From positions 14,692,781-14,756,780 of the forward strand of contig OZ007508.1 in assembly GCA_963931865.1 (NCBI GenBank): a DNA stretch of 64,000 bases, in the 5' to 3' direction. This document shows positions 1-8,226 of this stretch, piece after piece; within the stretch, counting starts at the first letter, position 1; each line of letters starts with the position of its first letter. The position numbers were made by a program, and so were the translations under genes. The notes beneath the pieces were generated by a model. The model ran no database searches, was not told the DNA's origin, and saw only the letters and a program-made list of their open reading frames with translations. The DNA is from Axinella damicornis. Its lineage: Eukaryota; Porifera; Demospongiae; Axinellida; Axinellidae.

Positions 1-2434
1 ACAAACCGGCCAATTGAAAATCGTTACCGTTATGGTCCTGAATATCGCTGTCGATATCCGTGTAACTGGCAATAAAACCAAAGCCATCGAGTTTTTCACT
101 GATGACGTTGAACGGCAGTGACAAGGTTGCCTCCCAGCCGCTCAGGTCACCGCCACCGCCGTTGGTTTTGAATTCCGCCGTGGCATTGGCCGATGGTGGA
201 TTAGCCAGGTAGTTTGTGGCCGGTACCTGCGCGGCACCATCAAAGGACCACTCTTCCAGATCCTTGTAGAAGTAGGCCAGCGAGAAGTAACCTTCATCCG
301 AGAAATAGTTCTCGTAGGTAAGATCCCAGCCGGTGGCCTCGCGTGGCTCCAGTTCCGGGTTACCGCCCCTGGCAACAATAAAGTTACCGTTGGCATCCGG
401 TACCTGATTGACAGTCAACTCGACCGAGGCATTCATCTCGTCCATCCGGGGGCGCGAGATGGTTTTCGCCACACCAAATCTGAGCGACTGGTTATCTGTC
501 AGCGCCAGGCTCAGATTCAGACTGGGCAACACATGGCTATAGTCATGATCACTACTCGTCGGAAACAGCACACCCGCTTGAAGTGCCGTGCCCTGGGAAG
601 CCTGCTCCGTTGACACGTAACGGATGCCGAAGTTGCCCGTCAGCGGCCTGCCCATTAACTCCGAGTCGATGTTTGCCTGGATGAAGAAGGCAAGTACGTC
701 TTCTTCCACCGTCCAGGACTTGGTGGAATGATCAGCGCCGCTTTCCTCAGTCAACTCATAGAAACCGTCATCCACCAGGCTCTTCGAATCATAGGCGATC
801 ATGTTGCCCATGCCGATAAAGTCCAGAGAGACAGTACCCTCGCTGTAGCCATCCGGTCTGGCCAGCAAGTCAGGGAAACTGTTCAGGGTCATGAAGTGAC
901 CCCTTGAGTCTTTGGTCTTTTCACGCGCCCGGTAGGAGACACCATACTGAATAGAAGAAATGTGATCGTTTTCGAGCTGCTGGGTTGCTGCCAACCTGAG
1001 CGCAGTCAGTTCATCGTCGATAGTCGGTGAGTTAATGAATCCATCCTGCGCCGTGTTTTCAAGTGGCGTGCCAACAATGTTGTATTTCTCGTTCAATGAC
1101 TGCTGCCAGCCCCAGGTCAGAGGGCCACCCAGCAGGATAAGATTGGGGTCACTGTAATCCAGCCCCGGGGTGAAGACCGCACCTGCGCCACTACTGCGAA
1201 GGTCATAGCGCAGGGTGTCGGGCACGCCCATAGCATCACCCCGCCCTGTGCCCGAGTAGCTCTCCAGGCTGAAAACATCCCGTTCAACTTCGGAACGGCT
1301 GATATCGAATTCGAGCGCCCAGGATTCACCCAGGTCGTATTCGACATTGATCCCGTATGATTTGAGCTTTGCATCTCTTTCTTCCCAGTCATTGCGTACA
1401 ACGACGCGCTGGCCTTCGGTGGTGGCCGCGACAACAAAACCCGTGTCCGGGTCAACAACCGCTGTATCGGCTGAAATCGATCCCTGCCCCCAGGCAAAGG
1501 GAATTTCGGTGCCACGCAGGATTTTCTGATCTGTGAAATCAACAAGAAGCGCATCGAAGGTCACATTCAACCGGTCATTCGGCTGTGCCTGCAACACTAT
1601 CATGGTTGATTCCCGATCAAGCAGGGACGATCGGACAAAAGGCTTGGCACCACCCAGAATAGAGAAGTCTGAACCCTGATAGGTGAACTCCGGATAACCC
1701 CAGGCGTTCCAGCGCTCTTCCTGATTGGGGGATTCAATGGTTGAATAAGCAATGGCGAGACCAATGGTGTTATCGGCAAACTGGTCAATATAGGAGAATG
1801 ATGCCCGGTGGCCGGTATCGTCGCCATCCGGGTTCAGCTTGTCGAGACTGGTCTGCTCCTGCTGGACATTCGCCTGAAACACCCGGTTTCTCTCAAGCGG
1901 CTTGACGCTCTGCAAATCAATCACGCCAGCAATTCCTTCGGCTTCCAGGCTGGCATCCGGTGTCTTGTAAACCACAACACCACTCATTATCTCTGAGGGA
2001 TAGAGATCAAACTCGACGCCACGGTTGTCACTGATGGAAACCTGTTCACGACCGTTGAATGTGGTGGCACTTTCGTTTTCACCAAAACCCCGGATGCTGA
2101 CACGACTGGCGCGTCCGTCCAGACGCTGGGCGGCCAGGCCAGGCAGACGGGCAATCGCCTCGGCAATGGATGAGTCCGGCAGTTTGCCGATATCTTCCGC
2201 TGAAACGACTTCCACAATGGATGAATGATCCCGTTTGATGCCAATGGAATCCTGAAGGCTTTTTCGAAATCCCGTGACAACAACCTCTTCGATGGCCTGC
2301 TCTGCAAACGCCGGGCTCATGGTCATCGAAGAGGAAAGTGCCGTAGCAACCGCCATCGACATGGCTGTGCGTCGTAGCGGTCTGGCCTGAATGATATTGG
2401 CAGTGGAACTTCTTCCTGCTTCCCTGATTTTCAC
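1..2434 (-). CDS. TonB-dependent receptor, carbohydrate type (3' end outside window)
   Basis: Outer-membrane receptor, probably importing malto-oligosaccharides because of its neighbours. The frame reads from a GTG at 2434 to the window edge, about 811 codons. The start is set by a strong Shine-Dalgarno (GAGGGGGG, 2449-2442) seven bases upstream. An N-terminal export segment is followed by EEVVVTGFRKSLQDSI and a plug domain (GKLPDSSIAEAIARLPG, then SIRGFGEN), which is typical of the large Xanthomonas/Caulobacter-type carbohydrate receptors. The visible end reads NGNDFQLAGL, so only a short beta-barrel tail should be missing. It is divergent from the GH13 gene at 2789, and the region between them holds paired LacI-type operators, so joint repression is inferred. 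The substrate is inferred from context only. Confidence 0.9.
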   Translation of the reverse strand, partial: MKIREAGRSSTANIIQARPLRRTAMSMAVATALSSSMTMSPAFAEQAIEEVVVTGFRKSLQDSIGIKRDHSSIVEVVSAEDIGKLPDSSIAEAIARLPGLAAQRLDGRASRVSIRGFGENESATTFNGREQVSISDNRGVEFDLYPSEIMSGVVVYKTPDASLEAEGIAGVIDLQSVKPLERNRVFQANVQQEQTSLDKLNPDGDDTGHRASFSYIDQFADNTIGLAIAYSTIESPNQEERWNAWGYPEFTYQGSDFSILGGAKPFVRSSLLDRESTMIVLQAQPNDRLNVTFDALLVDFTDQKILRGTEIPFAWGQGSISADTAVVDPDTGFVVAATTEGQRVVVRNDWEERDAKLKSYGINVEYDLGESWALEFDISRSEVERDVFSLESYSGTGRGDAMGVPDTLRYDLRSSGAGAVFTPGLDYSDPNLILLGGPLTWGWQQSLNEKYNIVGTPLENTAQDGFINSPTIDDELTALRLAATQQLENDHISSIQYGVSYRAREKTKDSRGHFMTLNSFPDLLARPDGYSEGTVSLDFIGMGNMIAYDSKSLVDDGFYELTEESGADHSTKSWTVEEDVLAFFIQANIDSELMGRPLTGNFGIRYVSTEQASQGTALQAGVLFPTSSDHDYSHVLPSLNLSLALTDNQSLRFGVAKTISRPRMDEMNASVELTVNQVPDANGNFIVARGGNPELEPREATGWDLTYENYFSDEGYFSLAYFYKDLEEWSFDGAAQVPATNYLANPPSANATAEFKTNGGGGDLSGWEATLSLPFNVISEKLDGFGFIASYTDIDSDIQDHNGNDFQLAGL

Positions 2435-2441
2435 TGATGTA

Positions 2442-2449
2442 CCCCCCTC
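2442..2449 (-). promoter_or_regulatory. Ribosome binding site deciding the GTG start of the TonB receptor
   Basis: GAGGGGGG on the minus strand lies seven bases before GTG 2434. No in-frame ATG with a comparable site lies upstream, so GTG is the preferred start. Confidence 0.65.
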
Positions 2450-2560
2450 GTTTTACTTGTATTTGTATGCTTCAGACAAACTACATGGAGCCACGATCAA
2501 TCGGGCAATTCTTGTTTTAGGCAGTATCAAGATAATAGAAGCGAGGGGCGAAGATCGGCA

Positions 2561-2604
2561 ACCTCGTGCATACGTATTCATCTCTGAATACGTATGCACG
2601 AGGT
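2561..2604. repeat. Perfect 20-bp inverted repeat with 4-base loop
   Basis: ACCTCGTGCATACGTATTCA (2561-2580) and its exact complement (2585-2604) flank TCTC. Each arm contains one 14-bp LacI-type operator. The symmetry extends 6 bp beyond the operators, so this is more than two chance operators. The DNA could extrude a cruciform and a transcript could form a hairpin, but no T-run follows, so a terminator is not supported. Confidence 0.9.
2567..2598. promoter_or_regulatory. Paired LacI-family operators between TonB receptor and GH13 gene
   Basis: TGCATACGTATTCA (2567-2580) and TGAATACGTATGCA (2585-2598) are near-palindromes centred on CG, the usual form of LacI/GalR-family operators. Their centres are 18 bp apart. 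They lie in the divergent control region of the TonB receptor and the GH13 gene. The LacI-type repressor at 4093-5118 is the obvious ligand. The sites are seen in the sequence; the regulator is inferred. Confidence 0.75.
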
Positions 2605-2712
2605 AGACAAAGGCTCCCCAGGTAAAACCGCCATTGTGGATATGGACACTTTCAATGTCTCTGATTTCACCAGAGTTCCCGGCTACAAGAAAAGAGAGGG
2701 TACCATCATCCA

Positions 2713-2726
2713 TGAATACGATTGCA
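2713..2726 (+). promoter_or_regulatory. Third LacI-type operator in front of the GH13 gene
   Basis: TGAATACGATTGCA is identical to one of the operators between the repressor and malQ (5235-5248). It lies 62 bases before the preferred GH13 start at 2789. This argues that the leader from about 2600 to 2788 is non-coding and that longer reading-frame extensions should be ignored. Apart from the operators and promoter the 2435-2788 interval shows nothing else. Confidence 0.6.
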
Positions 2727-2788
2727 AGGCGGATGAAACGCAAGACATTGTTGGTAACATTCCCGCAGTTTCAGGATTGAGCCCCCAC

Positions 2789-4096
2789 ATGAACCGTTAT
2801 GAACCGAAACCCTACGTCAAGCTGACGCATCCTGAATGGTGCCATAACGCCACGATTTATCAGATCAACACCCGACAGTTCACGCCGCAGGGCTCAATCA
2901 GGGCGGCAACCGGAGAATTGAATCGCCTTAAGGCTCTCGGTGTAAAAATTCTGTGGTTGATGCCCATTCATGAAATTGGCCAACAGAATCGTAAAGGCGC
3001 ATTGGGTAGCCCTTATGCTGTCCGGGATTACTATAGCGTCAGCACTGAACTCGGCACCCTTGAAGATATCAAGACCTTCGTTGCTCGTGCACACAGCCTC
3101 GGCATGTATGTGATCCTCGACTGGGTAGCCAACCACACGGCCTGGGATAATCCGCTCTCTGAAGAACATCCTGACTGGTATACCCGTGACTGGAAAGGCA
3201 GCTTTAGGCCAACGCCCTGGTTCGACTGGGCCGACATCATAGATCTCGACTACAGCAAGGCCGCACTGCGGCAGTACATGACCTGCGCTATGAAATACTG
3301 GGTGGAAACAGCCGATATCGACGGCTTTCGCTGCGACGTAGCGGGTCATGTACCGCTCGACTTCTGGGAAAACCTGCGCGATGAACTGGATGAGATCAAA
3401 CCAGTGTTCATGCTGGCGGAATGCGAAGGCCGGGACTTCCACGCGCGGGCGTTCGACATGACCTATGCCTGGAGTTGGACAGGTATGATGAAGACAGTCG
3501 CCGCCGACAACAGCGGGCTTGAGGGCCTGAATCATTACTATGCCACCCATGGCGGCACCTTCCCGCGTGAAGCCATGCGGATGCTGTGTCTGACCAATCA
3601 CGACATGAATGCCTGGGAGGGCACGGAGTTCGAGCTATTTGGCGATGCGCTGGATGCCATCACTGTCCTGGCTTTTGTCAGTGAAGGCATGCCATTGATC
3701 TACAATGGTCAGGAAGCCGGTAATACAAAAAGGCTCAAATTTTTCGAGCGTGATTCCATTATCTGGCAGGAGCATTATCGGGGCGCCCTGCTCACCCGAT
3801 TGGTTGCCCTAAAGCGCAGCAACAAGGCGCTTCATAACGGACACTGGGGCGCACAGATGATTCAGGTCGCTAACGACAGGCCGGATCAGGTTTTTAGTTT
3901 TGTTCGTCAGAAGGAGAAGCATCGCATCCTGGCTGTGTTCAACTTCTCCGCGAATCCGGAACAAATCACCTTGCAGGATGATCTGTACGCAGGTGACTAC
4001 TATGATTTCGACTCGGGCGACAAGATCAGCCTGCCGGGCGACAGCAGGATGCAACTGCAACCCTGGGGCTACAGGCTCTTTGTTGCCCAGGACTAA
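2789..4096 (+). CDS. GH13 alpha-amylase-family enzyme, probably cytoplasmic
   Basis: Cleaves or transfers alpha-1,4-glucans. 435 residues from ATG 2789. The four GH13 regions are visible: DWVANHT (about 111-117), GFRCDVAGH with nucleophile Asp183, MLAECEG with acid/base Glu211, and TNHDMN with transition-state Asp272. A C-terminal beta domain follows. No signal peptide is seen, so it should act on imported malto-oligosaccharides in the cytoplasm. The frame is open back to 2594, but that start would lie inside an operator and the extra 65 residues are not GH13-like. It converges on the repressor gene with a 4-bp overlap. The exact subfamily and product are not decided. Confidence 0.88.
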   Translation: MNRYEPKPYVKLTHPEWCHNATIYQINTRQFTPQGSIRAATGELNRLKALGVKILWLMPIHEIGQQNRKGALGSPYAVRDYYSVSTELGTLEDIKTFVARAHSLGMYVILDWVANHTAWDNPLSEEHPDWYTRDWKGSFRPTPWFDWADIIDLDYSKAALRQYMTCAMKYWVETADIDGFRCDVAGHVPLDFWENLRDELDEIKPVFMLAECEGRDFHARAFDMTYAWSWTGMMKTVAADNSGLEGLNHYYATHGGTFPREAMRMLCLTNHDMNAWEGTEFELFGDALDAITVLAFVSEGMPLIYNGQEAGNTKRLKFFERDSIIWQEHYRGALLTRLVALKRSNKALHNGHWGAQMIQVANDRPDQVFSFVRQKEKHRILAVFNFSANPEQITLQDDLYAGDYYDFDSGDKISLPGDSRMQLQPWGYRLFVAQD

Positions 4097-5118
4097 CTGA
4101 CGGATGACTCCCTGACCACGAGTCGTGGTTCCATCACGACGGACGATACGGTTTCACCATTGATCATTCCCATCAGTGAATGTACCAGCAGGTGACCGGC
4201 TTCGCGCACATCCTGCCTCACGGTTGTCAGCCTCGGCGTTACATATTCTGCAATAGGTAGATCGTCGAAACCGACAATGGCAACTTCCTCGGGTACTTTA
4301 ATGCCCGCTGACTGAAGTGACCGCATGGCCGCGATGGCGACCATGTCGGTCACGGCAAAGATAGCATCGAAGGGTTTGCCGCTGGCCAGTAACTGCCCCA
4401 TGGCTTCAGTGACCTTTGCTTCATCATAATCAGTCTCAATGCAAAGTTCGGGGTCTATTTCAGCACCCGCCCTGGTCAGCGCATTTTTGAAACCCTGATT
4501 TCGTGCGGCCAGTTCCGGACTGCCCTTCGAGGTATTACCCAGAAACGCTATCTGCTCACGTCCGCACTCCAGCAGATGATGGGCTGCCAGTTCGCCACCT
4601 TTTACATTGTCACAGCCAATGGTGTGGCCAGGCAGCTCGGGCATCTTTGGCCCCCAGAGAATGAACGGGATTCCGGCTTCAGATAACGCTCTCAGCTTCG
4701 GTTCTGACTTCAGATAATCGCCATACCCAAGCAGGATGACGCCATCCATCCGGCCTGGATGAGCGATATCATTCAGCCATTCATCGTCACTACCCTGGAA
4801 GTTAACCAGTACATCGTATCCCAGGTCTGCCGCCGACAAAGTAATGCTGCCGAGCATGGTGAGAAAAAACGGGTTGGGTTCAAACTGGCGTCTGCCGTGC
4901 TCGTCAAACAGGAACAGACCGATAATCCGGGTATGTTGAGTACGAAGGCTGACTGCGCTTCGATTGACCGAGTAGTTCAACTCACGGGCGATTTGATGAA
5001 CCCGTTCCCGGGTTTCCTTGCGAACCAGAGGACTGTCTCGCAATGCCCTGGAAACAGTCGCTTGAGAAACCCCCGCCGCCGCTGCGACATCCCAGGATGT
5101 CGGATTCTGACCTGCCAT
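4093..5118 (-). CDS. LacI-family transcriptional repressor of the maltodextrin locus
   Basis: 341 residues. An N-terminal helix-turn-helix (about 6-30, [20 protein letters not shown]) and hinge helix (NYSVNRSAVSLR) are followed by a periplasmic-binding-protein-like effector domain ending in TTVRQDVREAGHLLVHSL. It is divergent from malQ, and the interval between them (5119-5289) carries two LacI-type operators. Those operators match sites in front of the GH13 and TonB receptor genes. It therefore probably represses itself and the whole locus. The inducer is presumably maltose or a malto-oligosaccharide, inferred from the controlled genes. A MalR-like name would be functional only. Confidence 0.9.
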   Translation of the reverse strand: MAGQNPTSWDVAAAAGVSQATVSRALRDSPLVRKETRERVHQIARELNYSVNRSAVSLRTQHTRIIGLFLFDEHGRRQFEPNPFFLTMLGSITLSAADLGYDVLVNFQGSDDEWLNDIAHPGRMDGVILLGYGDYLKSEPKLRALSEAGIPFILWGPKMPELPGHTIGCDNVKGGELAAHHLLECGREQIAFLGNTSKGSPELAARNQGFKNALTRAGAEIDPELCIETDYDEAKVTEAMGQLLASGKPFDAIFAVTDMVAIAAMRSLQSAGIKVPEEVAIVGFDDLPIAEYVTPRLTTVRQDVREAGHLLVHSLMGMINGETVSSVVMEPRLVVRESSVS

Positions 5119-5216
5119 AGCGAGATATTATCATGCGCCTCGAATCTCGGGCACTGCCTGTCCGGGTTCAGTGCCTGTGAGACCAGTCAGGCTACCTGCA
5201 TGAGTCATCAAGTGTG

Positions 5217-5248
5217 TGCAATCGTATTCATTGATGAATACGATTGCA
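5217..5248. promoter_or_regulatory. Paired LacI-family operators between repressor gene and malQ
   Basis: TGCAATCGTATTCA (5217-5230) and TGAATACGATTGCA (5235-5248) form an inverted repeat with 15-bp arms around TG at 5232-5233. Centre spacing is 18 bp, the same as in the pair at 2567-2598. The position between the divergent repressor and malQ genes suits autoregulation plus repression of the malQ-transporter-GH13 operon. Confidence 0.75.
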
Positions 5249-5289
5249 TAACATTGCCTCCCTGCAACCCCTTGGCTAATGTCGGTGGC

Positions 5290-6822
5290 ATGCTGAAAGG
5301 TTTTCCACCAGTCCGGCAAGCCGGGGGCTACCTGCACATTACTGCATTACCCGGTGATTTGGGGATTGGCGAACTGGGTGGGGCGGCGTCCGCATTTATT
5401 GATGCCCTGGCCAGGATGGAGCTGCGGGTCTGGCAAATCCTGCCAACCGGGCCAACCGGTTTCGGCAACTCACCCTATCAGGCGCTTTCATCCTTTGCGG
5501 GCAACGAGTTGCTGATTGATATTGCCAATCTGGTGCAACAGGGTTTGTTACGGGAAGAAGAGGTAGATGAACTTCGCCATCTGCCACCGGGCTATGTGGA
5601 CTTCAATCGGCTGGTACCGATCAAAACAAGGCTCCTTGATCTTGCCGCCGAAAGATTTCAACACCGGGCCGAATGCCCGGCCGCTGCCGGGTACCAGAAA
5701 TTTCTTGATACTCACGATGCTGCCTGGCTGACCGATTATGCACTGTATCGCGCATTAAAACGGCATCACAACAACCGCTCCTGGATTGAGTGGCCCGAGG
5801 AATACCGAGAGCGAAGGAGCGAAGCCGTCTCAACCTTTGAGCGAACATACGCCGATGAGCTTACGCGCATAAAAATTCAGCAGTTTTTCTTTTTTAGCCA
5901 ATGGCAAAGGCTGAAGGAGTACGCCAGGGAAAAAGGCGTGCTGCTGTTTGGCGACACACCCATCTATGTTGCCCTCGACAGCGCCGATGTCTGGGCTGAA
6001 CCGCAACTGGTCAGACTGGACCCGGACAACAATCCAATCGAAGTTGGTGGCGTGCCGCCCGACAGCTTTTCGGATGACGGCCAGCTCTGGGGTAACCCCC
6101 TCTACGATTGGGACCATCATCTGCAAACGGATTTTGCCTGGTGGCGCAAGCGATTGAATTTCACCTACTCAATGGTAGATCTGGTGCGAATTGATCATTT
6201 CCGCGGACTTGAGGCTTATTGGGCAATCCCTTTCGGTGAAGCGACAGCAAGGTCCGGCTGCTGGCGACTGTGCCCGGGCTATGAACTCCTGACCGCTGTT
6301 TTCAATGATCTCAACGAACCCGCCATGATCGCCGAAGATCTGGGGTACATGAATGACAAGGTGCATGCCCTGAGAGATCACTTCAACATCCCGGGGCTGG
6401 TTTTCCTTCAGGACATGTTTCGTGACAATACCTTCGATCCTGATTGTGTCAGCCCGCATTCCGTTTGTTATCCATCCACACATGACAGCGATACTATCAT
6501 CGGCTGGTTCCATGGTCAGGGAACAGCGGAAACCTCCGAAGCCCAAAAGCGCCTGCAGCAGGCTGTTCTCAAAGTAACAGGCGGCACCGGGGACAGGATC
6601 GCAGAAGACTTTGTTCGCCTGGCACTCGCCGGCAATTCAAACCTGACCATAGTCCAGTTGCAGGATTTTCTTGAACTGGGTTCAGAAGCGCGATTCAACA
6701 CACCGGGTACGGTTGGCTGCAACTGGCACTGGAGGGTTACCCGGGGCCAACTGGACAGGAAGACTATCGACTATGTAAAAGGGATGGTTCAGGACAGCCA
6801 AAGACAAAGACAAGCCTGGTAA
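5290..6822 (+). CDS. malQ: 4-alpha-glucanotransferase (amylomaltase), GH77
   Basis: Disproportionates malto-oligosaccharides in the cytoplasm, releasing glucose and making longer glucans. About 510 residues from ATG 5290, a usual length for compact GH77 enzymes. N-terminal GGYLHITALPGDLGIGELG is the usual amylomaltase opening. The catalytic residues are visible: DLVRIDHFRG with nucleophile near Asp302, AEDLG with acid/base near Glu349, and THDSDT with Asp near 399. The frame is open far upstream into the repressor gene on the other strand, but that stretch contains the operators and is not GH77-like. The Shine-Dalgarno before 5290 is weak. It is first in an operon with the symporter (16-base gap) and the exported GH13 gene. 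Confidence 0.93.
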   Translation: MLKGFPPVRQAGGYLHITALPGDLGIGELGGAASAFIDALARMELRVWQILPTGPTGFGNSPYQALSSFAGNELLIDIANLVQQGLLREEEVDELRHLPPGYVDFNRLVPIKTRLLDLAAERFQHRAECPAAAGYQKFLDTHDAAWLTDYALYRALKRHHNNRSWIEWPEEYRERRSEAVSTFERTYADELTRIKIQQFFFFSQWQRLKEYAREKGVLLFGDTPIYVALDSADVWAEPQLVRLDPDNNPIEVGGVPPDSFSDDGQLWGNPLYDWDHHLQTDFAWWRKRLNFTYSMVDLVRIDHFRGLEAYWAIPFGEATARSGCWRLCPGYELLTAVFNDLNEPAMIAEDLGYMNDKVHALRDHFNIPGLVFLQDMFRDNTFDPDCVSPHSVCYPSTHDSDTIIGWFHGQGTAETSEAQKRLQQAVLKVTGGTGDRIAEDFVRLALAGNSNLTIVQLQDFLELGSEARFNTPGTVGCNWHWRVTRGQLDRKTIDYVKGMVQDSQRQRQAW

Positions 6823-6838
6823 CAACTCAGGGAACCTG

Positions 6839-8212
6839 ATGAAACCTCTTACCTTCAAAGAAAAACTCGGATACGGCCTGGGCGATACAGCCTCGAACTT
6901 CTACCTCAGTTTTTTCGGCGCCTTTCTGCTGTATTACTACACTGATGTCTACCATCTTAACCCCGCTGTGGTCGGCACCATGCTTCTGATGACCAAGATT
7001 ATCGACGCGGTCAGCGACCCCGTGATGGGCCTTGTATCTGATCGCACCAGTTCGCGCTGGGGTAAATTCAGACCCTACCTGCTCTGGATGGCCATACCCT
7101 ATGGTCTTTGCGGCTACGCCATGTTCCTGGGTCCGGAGTTTTCCGAAACCGGCAGACTGATATACGCCTACATTACCTACTCCCTGGTGATGTTGGCCTA
7201 TACCGCTATTAACGTGCCTTACTCTGCCCTGCTGGGTGTGATATCGCCTTCGTCGGCGGAACGAACCAATGTCACTACCTACCGTTTCTTTTGCGCGGCG
7301 GCGGCTGGCCTGATGATCGGCGCATTTGTCACACCGCTGAAGAACTATCTTGGCGGCGGCGATGAGGCACTTGGATTCAAGCTGACCATGGCGCTGTTTG
7401 CTCTCATGTCAGTCATTCTGTTTCTGGTTACCTTTGCCACAACCAGAGAGCGGATTGCGCCACAGCCGCAGAACACCAGCATCAGAGAAGATTTTTCCGC
7501 ACTGCTTAAGAACCGCTCCTGGTTGCTGCTGGTTGTCTCCGGCATTCTGATCATCACTGGCACCTCGGTGAGAGCAACGTCGGCAATCTACTACCTGAAG
7601 TACTACATCGGCGATGATGGCACACCGATCTTCCTCATCTTTGATGCAACAGCACTGCTGTTGACATTGGGCGCTCTGTCCCAGGTGGTGGGCGTTACAC
7701 TGACTCATCATCTGGCAAAGTATTTTGACAAGCACCATCTGATAGCCACCCTGACCTGCATCAATGCGGCAAGCCTTGCGGTGTTTTATTTCATTCCCGC
7801 TGCGGACTTCGGCATTGTTCTGCTCGTGCATGGCATTGGCCTGTTCAGTTTCGGCCCGACAATCGCGCTGCTATTTGCGATGTACACCGACTGTGGTGAG
7901 TACGGCGAATGGCGTACAGGTCAGAGAACCACAGGACTGATTATCTCGGCATCCATGTTCAGCCTGAAGTTCGGCGGTGCCATGGGCGCCGCCCTGCCCG
8001 GCTACATCCTTGCACTATATGGATTCGTTGCCAACGAGGCACAATCCGCTCGATCTATTCACGGGATACAACTGATGTTCAGCGCTGTTCCGGCAGTCTG
8101 TTATCTGTCCGGCGGCCTGCTGATACTCTTCTATACGCTCAGTCGCAAAACCATGACCCACATTGAGGCTGAACTGGAAATTCGTCGCGGCGAACTGCCG
8201 CAGGCAGTGTAA
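6839..8212 (+). CDS. GPH-family sugar:cation symporter (MFS)
   Basis: Inner-membrane importer of the glycoside-pentoside-hexuronide group (MelB-like). 457 residues with about twelve hydrophobic helices. The opening KEKLGYGLGDTASNFYLSFF and the loop DAVSDPVMGLVSDRTSSRWGKFRPY are characteristic of GPH carriers. AGGGA precedes the ATG. It lies between malQ and the exported GH13 gene, so it likely carries maltose or short malto-oligosaccharides from periplasm to cytoplasm. The substrate is inferred from context. Confidence 0.88.
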   Translation: MKPLTFKEKLGYGLGDTASNFYLSFFGAFLLYYYTDVYHLNPAVVGTMLLMTKIIDAVSDPVMGLVSDRTSSRWGKFRPYLLWMAIPYGLCGYAMFLGPEFSETGRLIYAYITYSLVMLAYTAINVPYSALLGVISPSSAERTNVTTYRFFCAAAAGLMIGAFVTPLKNYLGGGDEALGFKLTMALFALMSVILFLVTFATTRERIAPQPQNTSIREDFSALLKNRSWLLLVVSGILIITGTSVRATSAIYYLKYYIGDDGTPIFLIFDATALLLTLGALSQVVGVTLTHHLAKYFDKHHLIATLTCINAASLAVFYFIPAADFGIVLLVHGIGLFSFGPTIALLFAMYTDCGEYGEWRTGQRTTGLIISASMFSLKFGGAMGAALPGYILALYGFVANEAQSARSIHGIQLMFSAVPAVCYLSGGLLILFYTLSRKTMTHIEAELEIRRGELPQAV

Positions 8213-8226
8213 ACAGGAATCATCTC

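Noticed and set aside
2594..2788. Longer N-terminus of the GH13 gene
   Set aside because: The start would lie inside the operator repeat and the added residues are not enzyme-like; ATG 2789 is better.
2894..3601. 235-codon open frame opposite the GH13 gene
   Set aside because: Antisense shadow of a conserved enzyme gene; no ribosome binding site or family.
4759..5289. Long upstream extension of malQ opposite the repressor gene
   Set aside because: It crosses the repressor gene and the operators and has no GH77 character; it is an open frame by chance.
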